Assembly (NCBI RefSeq): GCF_003932715.1
Contig: NZ_CP020700.1
Coordinates: 7,152,501-7,216,500 of the forward strand
Direction: 5' to 3'
Source: Streptomyces tsukubensis
GTDB lineage: Bacteria; Actinomycetota; Actinomycetes; Streptomycetales; Streptomycetaceae
DNA length: 64,000 nt
Shown here: in pieces, positions 1-9,366 of the stretch
Layout: each line of letters begins with the position of its first letter
Numbering within the stretch: the first letter of the stretch is position 1
Position numbers and translations under genes: made by a program
The notes under the pieces: model-generated
What the model saw: only the letters and a program-made list of their open reading frames with translations
Database searches by the model: none
What the model was told of the DNA's origin: nothing

Positions 1-438
1 GCCGGAGCCGATCTCCAGATACCTGGCGGGTTTGGTCTCGGCGAGCAGACCGTACAGGGACAGGGCGTCCAGGGGCGGCAGCCAGGTGTTGCCCCAGTAG
101 GGGACGGTGCCCAGCTCCCTCCCCTCGACGGAGATCCCGGCGAGCAGATCGGCAAGGCTCAGAAAGCCCGTCAGTCGCTCGGCATAGGTATCGCGGTGCT
201 TTTCCAGTAACTCTCGTACCGGGGTGAGTTCGGCGCGGGGCTCCGGCACCACCATATGGTCGAGAAAGACCGGCTTGACCAGTCCGGCGGCCCACATGGT
301 CAGCCCGAAGGCGGTGGGCCTGCGCTCCAGCCGGTCGAGACCGCGCTGGATGAGGGGAAACCGTTCGAACACCGTGGGGGAGGGTTCGCCGGCGGAGTTG
401 GGGGTCTGGGCACGCAAGGAGAGAAGCCTTTCGGTCAT
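1..438 (-). CDS. class I SAM-dependent methyltransferase, N-terminal part (cut by left edge)
   Basis: The first 146 residues are visible; the rest lies beyond position 1. The ATG is at 438. Near the break the protein reads PYWGNTWLPPLDA and then YLEIGSG. The latter is the SAM-binding motif I (E-x-G-x-G) at the start of the Rossmann fold, and an N-terminal lead of about 140 residues fits small bacterial class I methyltransferases that act on exported or secondary-metabolite substrates. The substrate cannot be told. Codon 77 (208-210, read on the minus strand) is TTA, the rare leucine codon read by the bldA tRNA in Streptomyces, so translation may be tied to development. The 230 bp upstream (439-668) show no gene and presumably hold its promoter. 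Confidence 0.75.
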   Translation of the reverse strand, partial: MTERLLSLRAQTPNSAGEPSPTVFERFPLIQRGLDRLERRPTAFGLTMWAAGLVKPVFLDHMVVPEPRAELTPVRELLEKHRDTYAERLTGFLSLADLLAGISVEGRELGTVPYWGNTWLPPLDALSLYGLLAETKPARYLEIGSG

Positions 439-668
439 GGAACGGCCGGGAAGGACGTGCTCTGAACCATGCTGTGGTGCTGCGGCGTCGCTGCGGTGCG
501 TGTCGTGCCGTTCGCGGCGTCGCGCAGATACGGGGCTGGGCGGGTGCGGCTGCTCCGGTTCGGTCGGCGGAGGATCGGGACGGGATGATCTTTTCCCCGG
601 ACCCGGGCCGGATATCCCGCCCGGTCCAAGCTGACTGGAACCCGGCGCTCCGGGGCGGATCCGGGTAC

Positions 669-758
669 GGCCCCGCCCGGGCCGCGCGTTCGGGGGATAC
701 GGGCGGGGCCGGGGCGCCCGGCCCGGCACCGTACGGAGGTACGGCCCCGGGCGCCCCG
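669..758. terminator. double hairpin terminator after the EF-hand gene
   Basis: There are two strong inverted repeats side by side. The first has an 11-bp perfect stem (669-679 with 700-710). The second has a 12-bp perfect stem (710-721 with 747-758) whose loop contains a further 6-bp hairpin (729-734 with 739-744). They lie 11 bp past the stop of the leftward EF-hand gene and upstream of the leftward methyltransferase, so they should insulate the two genes. There is no T-run, as is usual for actinobacterial terminators. Confidence 0.7.
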
Positions 759-768
759 CGGCGGTACG

Positions 769-1335
769 TCAGCCGACGTCGAGCGGGCCCAGCAGCCAGG
801 CGCCCGGGCCGTGGGGGTCCTCGTCGAAGTAGTACCCGCGGATCGCCTCCAGCAGATCGTCCCGGTGGATCAGCCCGTCCCCGTCGCCGTCGAGCCGCCC
901 GAAGACCTCCCGGGCGTCGGCCTCCGGCATGCCCATCAGCGCGCCCGTCCAGCGGACCTGCTCACCACGGGTCAGCCGTCCGTCGCCGTCCCCGTCCACC
1001 ACATCCATCAGGGCGTCGAGGAACGGTATGTATCCGGCGTCGAACGACTGGGGCGTCACCAGCAGCCCGGCGGCGAACGCCGCCCGGTACTCGCCTTCGT
1101 CGATCCTTCCGTCCCCGTCGGTATCGGCCACCCGCACCAGGTGCTCCCACAGCCCCACGGCCAGGCCCCGCAGCCGCTCCAGGTCCGCTGCCCCCTCTTC
1201 CCGGCCGAACGCGGCACCGAGCCTGCGCACCGCGGTCTCGAAGTCCTCGCGCTCGATGAAACCGTCACGGTCGGTGTCGTACGTCAGGAACCTGCGTGCG
1301 AGCTTCCGCTCCAGGAACCCGCTGATCTCCGGCAT
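769..1335 (-). CDS. EF-hand calcium-binding protein (calerythrin/calmodulin-like)
   Basis: A 188-aa soluble protein with four EF-hand loops in order: [13 protein letters not shown] (about residue 20), [13 protein letters not shown] (about 72), [13 protein letters not shown] (about 116) and [13 protein letters not shown] (about 150). All four carry the acidic 1-3-5 positions, though loop 3 ends in Gln rather than Glu and loop 4 in Asp-Leu, so affinities may differ. The size and layout match actinobacterial calerythrin-type calcium buffers or sensors. The ATG at 1335 was chosen because the reading frame further upstream has no conserved sequence. It is divergent from the GNAT gene across 174 bp. 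The partner or target is unknown. Confidence 0.85.
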   Translation of the reverse strand: MPEISGFLERKLARRFLTYDTDRDGFIEREDFETAVRRLGAAFGREEGAADLERLRGLAVGLWEHLVRVADTDGDGRIDEGEYRAAFAAGLLVTPQSFDAGYIPFLDALMDVVDGDGDGRLTRGEQVRWTGALMGMPEADAREVFGRLDGDGDGLIHRDDLLEAIRGYYFDEDPHGPGAWLLGPLDVG

Positions 1336-1509
1336 GTGTTCCGCCCTTGTTCTCGTGGTCGCCGGGGCATCCGCCCCGTCTCGGTCTACCCCTGCCGAAC
1401 CCGCCCCGACCGTCCGGAATCCTGTTCGGAAACCCGTCCGGGTCCGCACCACCGACCGCCCGGCCGCACGGGCCAGGGCACTGTCAGTGGCGTCTGGTTG
1501 GATGCGGCC

Positions 1510-2394
1510 ATGGCTGACAGGGTTCACGACGACTCGTTCCTGCGCGCCGCGGCGGAAGCGTATTTCGACGCGGTGCCCCGCTCCTCCGCCCGGGCCGAGG
1601 ACTTCGGCGCGCTGACCCTCTTCGTGCCCGGGGGCCCGGGAGGGGGCTGGCCCCGGTTCGCGCGCCCCGCCCCCGGGAGCCGTATCACGTCCGCCGATGT
1701 GACCCGGGTGCGCGCCCGGCAGCGGGAGCTGGGGGCGCCTGAGCGGTTCGAATGGGTCGCGGAAACGGCACCGGCGCTGCGCGCCGCGGCGGAGGGCGCC
1801 GGGCTCGCGGTCCAGGAGTATCCCCTGATGGTGCTGGCACCGGGCGAGGCGTCGTCCGCCGTGCCGGAGCTCGCGGACGGGGCGCGGATACGGGTGCTCC
1901 GGGCCGGTGACGCGGAGCTGCCGGGCGCCCTCGCCGTGGCGGGGCTCGTCTTCGGCTCCCGGCCCGCCGCGGACGGTACGGCACCGGAGGAGCGGACCCT
2001 GCTGGTGGCGGAGGCGGAGCGGGTGAAGGCCGACGGCACCCTCTCCCGTACGGAGGACCGGATCCGGGCCGGGCTGCTCGGGGTCGCGGCAGCCGTCACG
2101 GGGGACGGGGAGATCCTCTGCTCGGGGCAGCATCTGCCGTCGGCCGGGGCGACCGAGATCGTCGGGGTGGCGACCCTGCCGTCGGCGCGCCGGCGCGGTC
2201 TGGGCTTCGCCGTCACGGCGGCGCTGATCTCCGACGCCCGGTCGGCGGGAGCCTCGCTGGTGGTGCTCTCGGCGGCGGACGAATCGGTCGCCCGGCTCTA
2301 TGCCCGCCTCGGTTTCCGCCGGATCGGCATGATGCTCGTCGCGGAACCGCCTGCGGCCGACCCGCACGCCGGACCGGACGGCTCCGGCGTGTGA
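1510..2394 (+). CDS. GNAT family N-acetyltransferase
   Basis: A 294-aa protein. The C-terminal half (about residues 120-275) has the GNAT core: [15 protein letters not shown] is motif A, with the acetyl-CoA pyrophosphate loop (R-R-x-G-L-G), followed by the helix and the [12 protein letters not shown] strand typical of motif B. The N-terminal 110 residues are a degenerate GNAT-like half, as in two-domain members. The ATG at 1510 is preferred; an in-frame TTG lies 12 bp upstream. The acetyl acceptor is not predictable. The gene faces the leftward epimerase gene, with 115 bp between their stops. Confidence 0.75.
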   Translation: MADRVHDDSFLRAAAEAYFDAVPRSSARAEDFGALTLFVPGGPGGGWPRFARPAPGSRITSADVTRVRARQRELGAPERFEWVAETAPALRAAAEGAGLAVQEYPLMVLAPGEASSAVPELADGARIRVLRAGDAELPGALAVAGLVFGSRPAADGTAPEERTLLVAEAERVKADGTLSRTEDRIRAGLLGVAAAVTGDGEILCSGQHLPSAGATEIVGVATLPSARRRGLGFAVTAALISDARSAGASLVVLSAADESVARLYARLGFRRIGMMLVAEPPAADPHAGPDGSGV

Positions 2395-2509
2395 CGGGGC
2401 GGCAGAGCGGCGGATGACGCGGGCACCGGGCGCGGAGGCCGGTGGGGGACCGGACCCCGCGCCCGGACACGGCCCCGGGCACCGGGCCGCGGGCAGCGGG
2501 ACCGGCCGG

Positions 2510-3451
2510 TCAGCCGGCCGGCAGGGTGGCGGCGGCGAGGGCCTCGTCGACGGCCGACGGCAGCCAGTCCCCGACCGGGGAGAAGCGGAATCCCAGATCC
2601 GCGGCGCGGGCGTTGCTCATGGCGTAGTGGCGGTCGAAGGAGTACGGCGAGGCCTCCTCGCCCTCGGCCACCGTCCGGAATCGGGGGGCGCGGCCGGTCC
2701 TGGCGGTGACGGCGGCGGTCAGGCCGTGGACGTCGAGGGTCCCGTCGGAGCAGGCGTTGAGCGGGCCCGTGAAATCGGTCTCCGTGGCCGCCCACAGCAG
2801 GCAGTCCGCCATCTCCTCGTGGTGGACGAACGACGAGGGGAGCGCCCGTGCGTGGACCGCGATCTCCTCGCCCCGCACGATGCGGTCGGTGTAGTGGGCC
2901 AGCCGGCCCGTGAAGTCCTGTGCGCCCCCGCCGAGTACATGGGCGACCCGTACCGTGGCGAACTCGAAGGGCGCCTCACGGGTGAACACGGCCTCGGCCT
3001 GGCGCTTGCCCTCCGAGTAGTGCGCGTCCAGGAACTCCTGGTCGCGCCAGGGCAGCCCCGGGTCCACCGGCCGGCCCACCGGGTTCACGGTCCCCTCCGA
3101 CAGAAGAGTGTCCTCCGGTACGGGCGGAAGCGCCGTCGTCGCCGGGTTGTAGACCTCGATGGTCGAGGTCATGACGTACCGCCGGGTCCGCCCGCCGAAG
3201 ACACGGACGGCCTCGGCCGCCTGGAGGGGGCTGTAGCAGAACTGGTCGGAGACCGCGTCGAAGGTACGGGACCCCAGGGCCGCTTCGAGCGCCGCAGGGT
3301 CGTTGCGGTCGGCGACGACGTGGTCGACGCCCGGAGGCGGCGGGGTCGAACCCCGGTTGACGAGGGTGACCCGGTGCCCGGCGGCCTGGAGGCGCCGGAC
3401 CAGGAGTATGCCGAAGTATCGGCTGCCGCCGATCACACAGATTCTTTGCAT
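2510..3451 (-). CDS. NAD-dependent epimerase/dehydratase-like reductase (extended SDR)
   Basis: A 313-aa protein beginning [14 protein letters not shown], a glycine-rich Rossmann turn (G-G-S-x-x-F-G) of the atypical extended SDR type related to the chloroplast RNA-binding/epimerase group. STIEVYN and the YSEGKRQAE motif (Y-x-x-x-K) give the SDR catalytic Tyr and Lys. The role is probably a sugar-nucleotide or small-molecule oxidoreduction in the cytoplasm. It is transcribed divergently from the adjacent LysR gene (70 bp apart), a layout in which the LysR protein usually controls its neighbour. A GAGGG ribosome site precedes the ATG at 3451. Confidence 0.75.
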   Translation of the reverse strand: MQRICVIGGSRYFGILLVRRLQAAGHRVTLVNRGSTPPPPGVDHVVADRNDPAALEAALGSRTFDAVSDQFCYSPLQAAEAVRVFGGRTRRYVMTSTIEVYNPATTALPPVPEDTLLSEGTVNPVGRPVDPGLPWRDQEFLDAHYSEGKRQAEAVFTREAPFEFATVRVAHVLGGGAQDFTGRLAHYTDRIVRGEEIAVHARALPSSFVHHEEMADCLLWAATETDFTGPLNACSDGTLDVHGLTAAVTARTGRAPRFRTVAEGEEASPYSFDRHYAMSNARAADLGFRFSPVGDWLPSAVDEALAAATLPAG

Positions 3452-3521
3452 GCCCTCATCGTGAAGTCCTAGGGTCCTCAGTGGAACTGGTCTGTTACTG
3501 GATGTGTATAAAGGAAAACTG
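3452..3521. promoter_or_regulatory. divergent promoter region, epimerase/LysR
   Basis: This 70-bp gap separates two divergent genes. It contains the short symmetric elements CCTAGG and CAGTGGAACTG, possible half-sites for the LysR protein, and TATAAA just before the LysR coding region. Overlapping divergent promoters with LysR binding between them is the usual arrangement for this family. The exact sites cannot be assigned by eye. Confidence 0.4.
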
Positions 3522-4424
3522 TTGATTGATGTGCAGCGGCTCCGAGTGCTGCGGCAGGTGGCGGAGTGCGGGAGCTTCAATCGCGCGGCGGCGGCGCTGG
3601 GGCTCACACCGTCCGCGGTCTCCCAGCACATCGCCGCGCTGGAACGGACCGTCGGTACCCCCGTGGTGACCCGCAGCACCCGGGGGGCCGCTCTCACCGA
3701 GGCGGGCCGGATCATGGTGGCCGCGGCGGAGTCGGTCGCCGCCGAACTCGCCCACGCCCGCCGGCAGGTGGATCTGCTGGGCTCGGGCCGCCCCCGGCTC
3801 ACCGTCGCGACCTTCACCAGCGGCGGCAGGTTTCTGCTGCCCGGCGCCCTCGCCGCGCTGACGGCGGCCTGCCCCGACGCCATGCTCCATGTGCGGGAGG
3901 CCGAACCCGAGGACGCCCTGCGACAGGTCCGCCAGGGGGCCGTACAGCTCGCGCTGGCCTACTGCTTCGACGGCCCCCTGCCGGGCGGGCGCGCCGGAGT
4001 GGAATGGATCCCGCTGCTCGACGATCCGCTGCGCATCGTCCTGCCCGCCGGTCACCGGCTCGCGGACCGTACCGCACTCGACCTCGGTGAACTGGCGTCC
4101 GAGCCCTGGGTACTGGGCTGTCTGAGGACCGAGGAGTATCTGCGGCGCTACGCCGCACGGGCGGGTTTCGCCCCGCAGGTGCGTGGTACGACGACCGACT
4201 ACTTCTTCGCCTGCTCCCTCGTCGCCGCGGGGCTGGGAGTGGGGCTCGTCCCGTCCATCGCGCTGGCGCAGGAGATGCCCCCGGGAGTGTGTGCCGTTCC
4301 GGTCGCGGAGCCGGAGCCGGTCCGGCGCATCGGGATCGCCGTGATCGGCCGCCGCCGGGACGATCCCCTGCTCGCCGCGTTGACCGGGGCGCTGCGGGAC
4401 CGGGCGGCGGCCGTCGGCCGGTGA
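3522..4424 (+). CDS. LysR family transcriptional regulator
   Basis: About 300 aa. The N-terminal winged helix-turn-helix reads LRVLRQVAECGSFNRAAAAL then TPSAVSQHIAALE, the LysR signature. Residues 85-290 form the periplasmic-binding-like co-inducer domain. I place the start at TTG 3522, which has AAAGGA six bases upstream and gives the family-typical opening MIDVQRLRVL; an in-frame GTG at 3504 would add six residues. It probably regulates the divergent reductase gene. The gene ends at a perfect hairpin shared with the converging GH16 gene. Confidence 0.85.
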   Translation: MIDVQRLRVLRQVAECGSFNRAAAALGLTPSAVSQHIAALERTVGTPVVTRSTRGAALTEAGRIMVAAAESVAAELAHARRQVDLLGSGRPRLTVATFTSGGRFLLPGALAALTAACPDAMLHVREAEPEDALRQVRQGAVQLALAYCFDGPLPGGRAGVEWIPLLDDPLRIVLPAGHRLADRTALDLGELASEPWVLGCLRTEEYLRRYAARAGFAPQVRGTTTDYFFACSLVAAGLGVGLVPSIALAQEMPPGVCAVPVAEPEPVRRIGIAVIGRRRDDPLLAALTGALRDRAAAVGR

Positions 4425-4448
4425 CGGACGGACGACGGGCCCGGGGGA

Positions 4449-4479
4449 CCGGACCGGCACCCTCGCGGTGCCGGTCCGG
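4449..4479. terminator. bidirectional hairpin terminator
   Basis: A perfect 13-bp inverted repeat (4449-4461 with 4467-4479) with a 5-nt loop lies in the 69-bp gap between the converging LysR and glycanase genes. It should terminate both transcripts. Confidence 0.75.
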
Positions 4480-4493
4480 CCGCCGCGGTGCCG

Positions 4494-5951
4494 TCAGTTC
4501 GCGGTCACGGTGTCCTCGAACGAGGTGCCCGCGGTGCGGTAGGCCGCCACCCGGGACGCGACCTCGGCCGGGGTCAGGACCCGGTCCTTGACATGGAGCA
4601 CATAGTCGACCTGCTGCTCGTAGGTCCTGGGCGCGGTGGACGTCTGGCCCGCGAGGCTCGTCAGCCACTGGTTGAACGCGATCAGCATCCCGCGCTCCGG
4701 GAGATAGGCGGAGCTGTGCGTGCCGAAGAGCCTGCCGTCGACGTAGTAGCGGATGTCCTGGTCGTCGATGGTGAACACCAGATCGCGCCAGCCGTCGAAG
4801 CTCTGCCGCTCCACGGTGTGCGTGTTCAGGACCTGCCCGGTCGTGGGGTGGTACGTCTCCCAGGACGTGGTGAAGAAGGCGTTCGAGGTCTCGCCCCAGC
4901 CGCCGTTGGGCAGATACTCGAAGTCGTACTCCGCGTAGTCGTCGGCCATCGGGGACTTGAGGTCGTTGATGGCGAAGAACGTCTGGATCACATGGTCGCC
5001 GTCGGGACCACTGACCGGGGCGTCGCTGAACTTCACCCGGGCCGCGTAGGTCCCGTTGCGGAACTTCATGGTGTTGGTGGAGATCTCGGCCTGCCGGGTA
5101 CTGGCCGCGGTGCCCTCGGTGGAGGTGCTCAGCTTGAGCAGGGTGCTGCCGCCCTCGGTGCCGAAGCCGATGTTCTGCGGGGACCAGGTGGCCCCGGGGA
5201 CCCCCGGGCCGCCGCCCCAGCTGCGGATCATCCAGCCGTTCGCCGTGAGCCGGGGATCGTTCGCCGCGGTGTAGGCGAAGTCGTCGAAGAGGGTCTGGGC
5301 GGGCGGCGGATCGACCGGACCGCCGGGCTCCGTGCCCCAGACGGTGGTGCCGGACAGCTGCGCGGTGACCTTCGGCCAGTCCGCGTAGGCCGACTGCGCG
5401 GCCCCGAAGGAGTGGTCGTCGCTCTGGACCAGCTGCTGCCAGTCGGTGCGGTGGAAACGCACCTGGATATCACCGGAGTCGGCGCCCGGGGCGAGGGTGC
5501 CCGCGGCGGCCGAGAAACCTATCTCCAGATAGCGGTCGGCCGTCGCCGTGGGCCGGGCGAGGGTACCGAAGGAGCCGGTGACGTTGGAGCAGCCCCGGAC
5601 CGCCCAGTCGCAGGCGAACCGGTAGTTGGTGGTGGCCGCATCGGCCTTGAGGTAGTAGCGGAGCTTGACACTGCTGAGCGGTACGGCGGCCGTACCCGTG
5701 TTACGGATCTTGAACCAGGGTGCGGACTGGCTTGCGGTGGCACCGCTCACGCCGGTGCGGTACTGCACGGCGAGGGTGCTGCCCGAGGTGGACGCCACGG
5801 TGGTGGGGACCGTGCTCGCGGTGCGGGGCGCACCCGTGGTGCCGGACGCGTTCGCGGTGCCGGGGATCGCCGCGAGCCCGGCGGTGCCGAGGATCATCGC
5901 AAGCGCACCGGCCGCGGTGGTACGCAGCCGGCTGTGGGGGGTTCTTCGCAT
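4494..5951 (-). CDS. secreted CBM3 plus GH16-type glycoside hydrolase
   Basis: 485 aa. Residues 1-36 are a Sec signal peptide (MRRTPHSRLR, a hydrophobic stretch, then ANA). Residues about 58-207 resemble a family 3 carbohydrate-binding module (WFKIRNTG, DIQVRFHRTDW), and a short Pro linker follows. Residues about 220-485 form a GH16-like jelly roll with EYDFE at 341-345, matching the E-x-D-x-E nucleophile/acid-base motif. It should bind crystalline polysaccharide and cleave a beta-glucan outside the cell; the exact substrate is open. ATG 5951 has GGAGAGG upstream. No CebR-type operator is visible. A hairpin sits in its leader (see the 5952-6262 entry). Confidence 0.8.
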   Translation of the reverse strand: MRRTPHSRLRTTAAGALAMILGTAGLAAIPGTANASGTTGAPRTASTVPTTVASTSGSTLAVQYRTGVSGATASQSAPWFKIRNTGTAAVPLSSVKLRYYLKADAATTNYRFACDWAVRGCSNVTGSFGTLARPTATADRYLEIGFSAAAGTLAPGADSGDIQVRFHRTDWQQLVQSDDHSFGAAQSAYADWPKVTAQLSGTTVWGTEPGGPVDPPPAQTLFDDFAYTAANDPRLTANGWMIRSWGGGPGVPGATWSPQNIGFGTEGGSTLLKLSTSTEGTAASTRQAEISTNTMKFRNGTYAARVKFSDAPVSGPDGDHVIQTFFAINDLKSPMADDYAEYDFEYLPNGGWGETSNAFFTTSWETYHPTTGQVLNTHTVERQSFDGWRDLVFTIDDQDIRYYVDGRLFGTHSSAYLPERGMLIAFNQWLTSLAGQTSTAPRTYEQQVDYVLHVKDRVLTPAEVASRVAAYRTAGTSFEDTVTAN

Positions 5952-6262
5952 GATCTGCCTCTCCGATACGGATCGGGACGGAAGAAATCGCCCGGCCGGA
6001 GCCGGGCGACTGCCCATGATCGTACTGAAGAGCGAACGGGAAAAGTGCTGTTGAGCAGAGTGTGAAGCGTCTTCGGTACGTGAGGAACAACCCGTTTCGG
6101 CAAGGGAGTTGAGGGTATCCGGCCCGCGGCGGACCCCTGGCCGAAAGGAGTGGGGGCGGCAGCCCGGACACCGGCCGGCGGCGACCGCCCGGACTGTCGC
6201 CCGCCGCGTCCCCTCCCCTACAGTGCGTGACGGCGTACCCCCTGTCGAAGAGGAGCAGACCC
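5952..6262. promoter_or_regulatory. divergent intergenic region, glycanase/P450
   Basis: These 311 bp lie between the divergent glycanase and P450 genes and hold no gene. A perfect 8-bp stem with a 6-nt loop (5988-5995 with 6002-6009) lies 37-58 bp ahead of the glycanase ATG, so it would be in its mRNA leader. The AT-richer segment around 6010-6110 probably contains the glycanase promoter. I see no clear operator. Confidence 0.4.
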
Positions 6263-7582
6263 GTGGTCACCTCCGTCCGCCCCGGCCCGCCCCCTCCGGC
6301 CGGGCGCCCGGTGCCCGCGCTGGACCCCGCCGTCGTCGGACGCTGGCGGGCCGCCGGTGGAGAGCTCGTCGAGCTGTTCGCCGAGGCGCAGCAGCGGCTC
6401 GGCGGACTCGCCGCGCTTCCCCTCGGGCCGCGCCCGACCGTGCTGGTCACCTCCCCCGAGGCGGTGCAGCAGGTCCTCGCGCTCCGCCCCGAACGCTATG
6501 TGAAGCGCTCGCACCGGGCCCGGCTCCTCATCGGCGACGGCGTGCTGGCCGCGACGGGCGAGGCGTGGAAGAGGCAGCGGAAGCTGCTCCAGTCCCAGTT
6601 CACCGGCCGGGGCATGCGCCGGTACGAGGAACGGATCGCGGTCGCGGCCGGGGTCGCCGCTGCCCGCTGGGACGGGTACGCGGCGACCGGCGAGGTCTTC
6701 GACGTCGGCGAGGAGATGCGCCGCTTCGCCCTGGACACCATCTGGCGGGCCCTGACCGGACACCCCCTCGACCCCGCTGTGGAACACGATCTGGCCTCCG
6801 TGCCCGCGGTGGTGGCCGCCCTGCCCAGCCTGCCCGCGGACGCGACGGCCGCCGAGGCGGCCGTCGCCGCCGAACTGGCCCGGATCGACGCCCTGGCGAG
6901 CCGGGCCGTCGCGGCGGCCCGAGCCGGGGCCGGACCCGACGGGCCGGGCCTGCTGAACGTACTGCTGGAGGCGGCCGACACCCGCCCCGAATACACCGAC
7001 CGGTTGATCCGGGACGAGCTGGTCACCCTGCTGCTCGCCGGTCACGAGACCACGGCCACCACCCTGACCTGGCTGTATCTGCTGCTCGACCGGCACCCCG
7101 AGGCACGGCAGTGGGCCTTGGCCGCAGGTGCCGAAGGCTCGCCCGAGCGCAGCCGGGCCGTCCAGGCCCTGGTCCACGAGACGCTGCGCTTCTATCCGTC
7201 GGCCTGGATGCTGCCGCGCTGCGCCGCGGAGGACGATGTGCTGGCCGGTCACCGGGTCGAGGCGGGCACCGACGTGCTCGTCTGCCCGTATCTGACACAC
7301 CGTGATCCGGCCGTCTGGGAGGACCCGGAACGGTTCGACCCGGAGCGCTTCACCACGCCCGGCCGCCGCCCGGCGCACCCGGGCAGCTATCTCCCGTTCG
7401 GCCTCGGCCCCCGGGCCTGCCTGGGCCTGCAGTTCGCCCTCCGGGAGTCGACCGCCCTGCTGGAACGGCTGCTGCCCGCCCACACTCCCCGCTTCCGCTC
7501 GGTCCCGGCCGGCACGGTGTACGGGATCACCGTCCGCCCCGACGGACCGGCCCCCGCCACGCTCCTGCCGCCCGCGCAGTAG
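6263..7582 (+). CDS. cytochrome P450
   Basis: 439 aa. AGHETT is the I-helix oxygen-activation motif, ETLR the K-helix E-x-x-R, FDPERF the meander region, and FGLGPRACLG the heme-ligand loop with its invariant Cys. The general style (ETLRFYPSAWMLPR, PFGLGPRACLG) resembles the actinobacterial P450s found with terpene synthases more than the CYP105/107 macrolide type. The start GTG 6263 is chosen for the AAGAGGAG site about eight bases upstream; GTG 6227 is also in frame. It lies 322 bp upstream of the 2-MIB operon on the same strand, so an oxidation of a terpene is a reasonable inference but is not shown. No ferredoxin gene is adjacent. Confidence 0.85.
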   Translation: MVTSVRPGPPPPAGRPVPALDPAVVGRWRAAGGELVELFAEAQQRLGGLAALPLGPRPTVLVTSPEAVQQVLALRPERYVKRSHRARLLIGDGVLAATGEAWKRQRKLLQSQFTGRGMRRYEERIAVAAGVAAARWDGYAATGEVFDVGEEMRRFALDTIWRALTGHPLDPAVEHDLASVPAVVAALPSLPADATAAEAAVAAELARIDALASRAVAAARAGAGPDGPGLLNVLLEAADTRPEYTDRLIRDELVTLLLAGHETTATTLTWLYLLLDRHPEARQWALAAGAEGSPERSRAVQALVHETLRFYPSAWMLPRCAAEDDVLAGHRVEAGTDVLVCPYLTHRDPAVWEDPERFDPERFTTPGRRPAHPGSYLPFGLGPRACLGLQFALRESTALLERLLPAHTPRFRSVPAGTVYGITVRPDGPAPATLLPPAQ

Positions 7583-7904
7583 CCCCGCCCCCTCGTAAGC
7601 CCGTACACCGAGGGTGATCTCCCCTGCTCCGGCGCACTCCGGATCGTTGCGGGGAGTGAAACCCACCATGCGCTCGTACGTTCGTATGACCATGAGTGCG
7701 GTTCTGCGCACCGTAAACCTCCACGGCATGGAGTTCACCGGTTCGTAGGACGAAATGACTCTCTTCATGGCTGAACGGTCCTCACAGCACCTACGGTTCT
7801 GGCGGGTCCGGGGGATGACCGCCCCCGATTCCCTCGCATCTCATCCACACCTTCAGCACTGCGCCGATGCTCAACGCTGCCCTCGTGAAGGAGAGCACTG
7901 CCCG
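7583..7904 (+). promoter_or_regulatory. upstream region of the 2-MIB operon
   Basis: A 322-bp gap without a credible gene. It includes a weak 6-bp inverted repeat just after the P450 stop and a small inverted repeat GTGCG-6-CGCAC at 7696-7711. The operon promoter is expected here, but no clear -35/-10 pair stands out. An in-frame extension of the shell protein back to 7755 exists; I rejected it because a ribosome site (AAGGAGAG) precedes ATG 7905. Confidence 0.4.
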
Positions 7905-9320
7905 ATGACCGTGGACACCAGCCCGGAGCCGCAACAGCAGGACCCGCGCCCGCAGAGCAGCCTGGGCACTGCGGCTGCCCGCAACCTCGCCACCACGACC
8001 AAATCCGCCCCGCAGATGCAGGAGATCACCTCCCGCTGGCTGCTCAGGATGCTGCCGTGGGTCGAGGTCTCCGGCGGAACGTACCGGGTGAACCGCCGTC
8101 TCACCTACACCGTGGGCGACGGACGCATCGAGTTCGTCCAGGACGGTGCCGAGGTCCGGGTGATCCCCCAGGAACTCGGTGAACTCTCCCTGCTGCGCGG
8201 CTTCGACGACGCCGAGGTGCTGTCCGCGATCGCGGGCCGGTGCGTCCAGCGCGACTTCCGCGCCGGTGAGGTGATCGTGGAGCGCGGCACCCCCGCCGAG
8301 CAGATCCACCTGATCGCCCACGGCCGGATCGAGCAGATCTCGGAAGGCCCCTACGGCGACGAGACCGTGACCGGTGTCCTCGCCGACGGCGACCGCTTCG
8401 GCCAGAGCGCACTGCTCGACGCCGACGGGGTCTGGGAGTACACCGCCGTCGCCAGGACCGCCGGAACCCTGCTCACGCTCGCCCGGACCGACTTCGCCGC
8501 CGTGACCGCAGGTTCCCCCGCCCTCCAGACGCATCTGCGGGAGTTCGTCTCCCTGCCGGAACAGCGGCAGAACCGGCTCGGCGAGGCCGAGATCGCGATG
8601 TCCGCGGGCCATGAGGGCGAGGCCGTCCTCCCCGGCGCCTTCGTGGACTACGAACTGAAGCCCAGGGAGTACGAACTCTCCCTCGCCCAGACGGTTCTGA
8701 AGGTCCACACCCGCGTGGCCGACCTCTACAGCAAGCCGATGAACCAGACCGAGCAGCAGTTGCGGCTCACCATCGAGGCGCTGCGCGAGCGCCAGGAGTA
8801 CGAGCTGATCAACAACCGCGACTTCGGGCTGCTGCACAACACGGCCTTCAACCAGCGGATCCAGCCCCACTCCGGCCCGCCCACCCCCGACGACCTCGAC
8901 GAGCTGATCAGCCGCCGCCGCGGCTCCCGCTTCATCTTCGCCCACCCCAGGGCGATCGCCGCGATGGGCCGGGAGTTCAACGCCCGCGGTCTCTACCCGG
9001 ACCACGTCGACGTCGGCGGACAGAGCGTGCCCGCCTGGCGCGGGGTGCCGATCCTGCCCTGCAACAAGATCCCCATCACCAAGGAGAACACCAGCTCCAT
9101 CCTGGTGATGCGGACCGGCGAGGACAACCAGGGCGTCATCGGCCTCAACCAGACCGGACTGCCGGACGAGTACGAACCCGGGGTCTCGGTGCGCTTCATG
9201 GGCATCGACGAGAAGGCGATCATCTCCTATCTGGTGACCACCTACTTCTCCGCCGCCGTCCTGGTCCCCGACGCGCTCGGGGTGCTGGAGAACGTGCAGA
9301 TCGCCCGTACCGGAAGCTGA
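7905..9320 (+). CDS. family 2B encapsulin-type shell protein with cyclic-nucleotide-binding-like domain (EshA-like)
   Basis: 471 aa. Residues about 1-90 are the N-arm and start of the shell fold, about 92-210 a cNMP-binding-like beta barrel inserted in it ([16 protein letters not shown] to LQTHL), and about 225-471 the remainder of the HK97-like capsid fold typical of SrpI/EshA proteins. This domain order defines family 2B encapsulins, which in actinomycetes occur beside 2-MIB synthase and are known or proposed to enclose it. In the phosphate-binding cassette (166-181) the usual Glu is Gln167 and the usual Arg is Tyr179, so classical cAMP binding is doubtful. It is the first gene of the operon, with 46 bp to the synthase. 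Older annotations call it a Crp/Fnr regulator, but no helix-turn-helix is visible. Confidence 0.88.
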   Translation: MTVDTSPEPQQQDPRPQSSLGTAAARNLATTTKSAPQMQEITSRWLLRMLPWVEVSGGTYRVNRRLTYTVGDGRIEFVQDGAEVRVIPQELGELSLLRGFDDAEVLSAIAGRCVQRDFRAGEVIVERGTPAEQIHLIAHGRIEQISEGPYGDETVTGVLADGDRFGQSALLDADGVWEYTAVARTAGTLLTLARTDFAAVTAGSPALQTHLREFVSLPEQRQNRLGEAEIAMSAGHEGEAVLPGAFVDYELKPREYELSLAQTVLKVHTRVADLYSKPMNQTEQQLRLTIEALRERQEYELINNRDFGLLHNTAFNQRIQPHSGPPTPDDLDELISRRRGSRFIFAHPRAIAAMGREFNARGLYPDHVDVGGQSVPAWRGVPILPCNKIPITKENTSSILVMRTGEDNQGVIGLNQTGLPDEYEPGVSVRFMGIDEKAIISYLVTTYFSAAVLVPDALGVLENVQIARTGS

Positions 9321-9366
9321 GCGGGCCGGTGCGGACCACCTCACCCGCAGGAGGAGTGGTGCGGTC

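Noticed and set aside
7755..7904. N-terminal extension of the shell protein to 7755
   Set aside because: The added 50 residues have no family character, and a ribosome site lies directly before ATG 7905.
7905..9320. Crp/Fnr transcription factor
   Set aside because: A cNMP-like domain is present, but there is no helix-turn-helix, and the remainder is a capsid-type shell domain.
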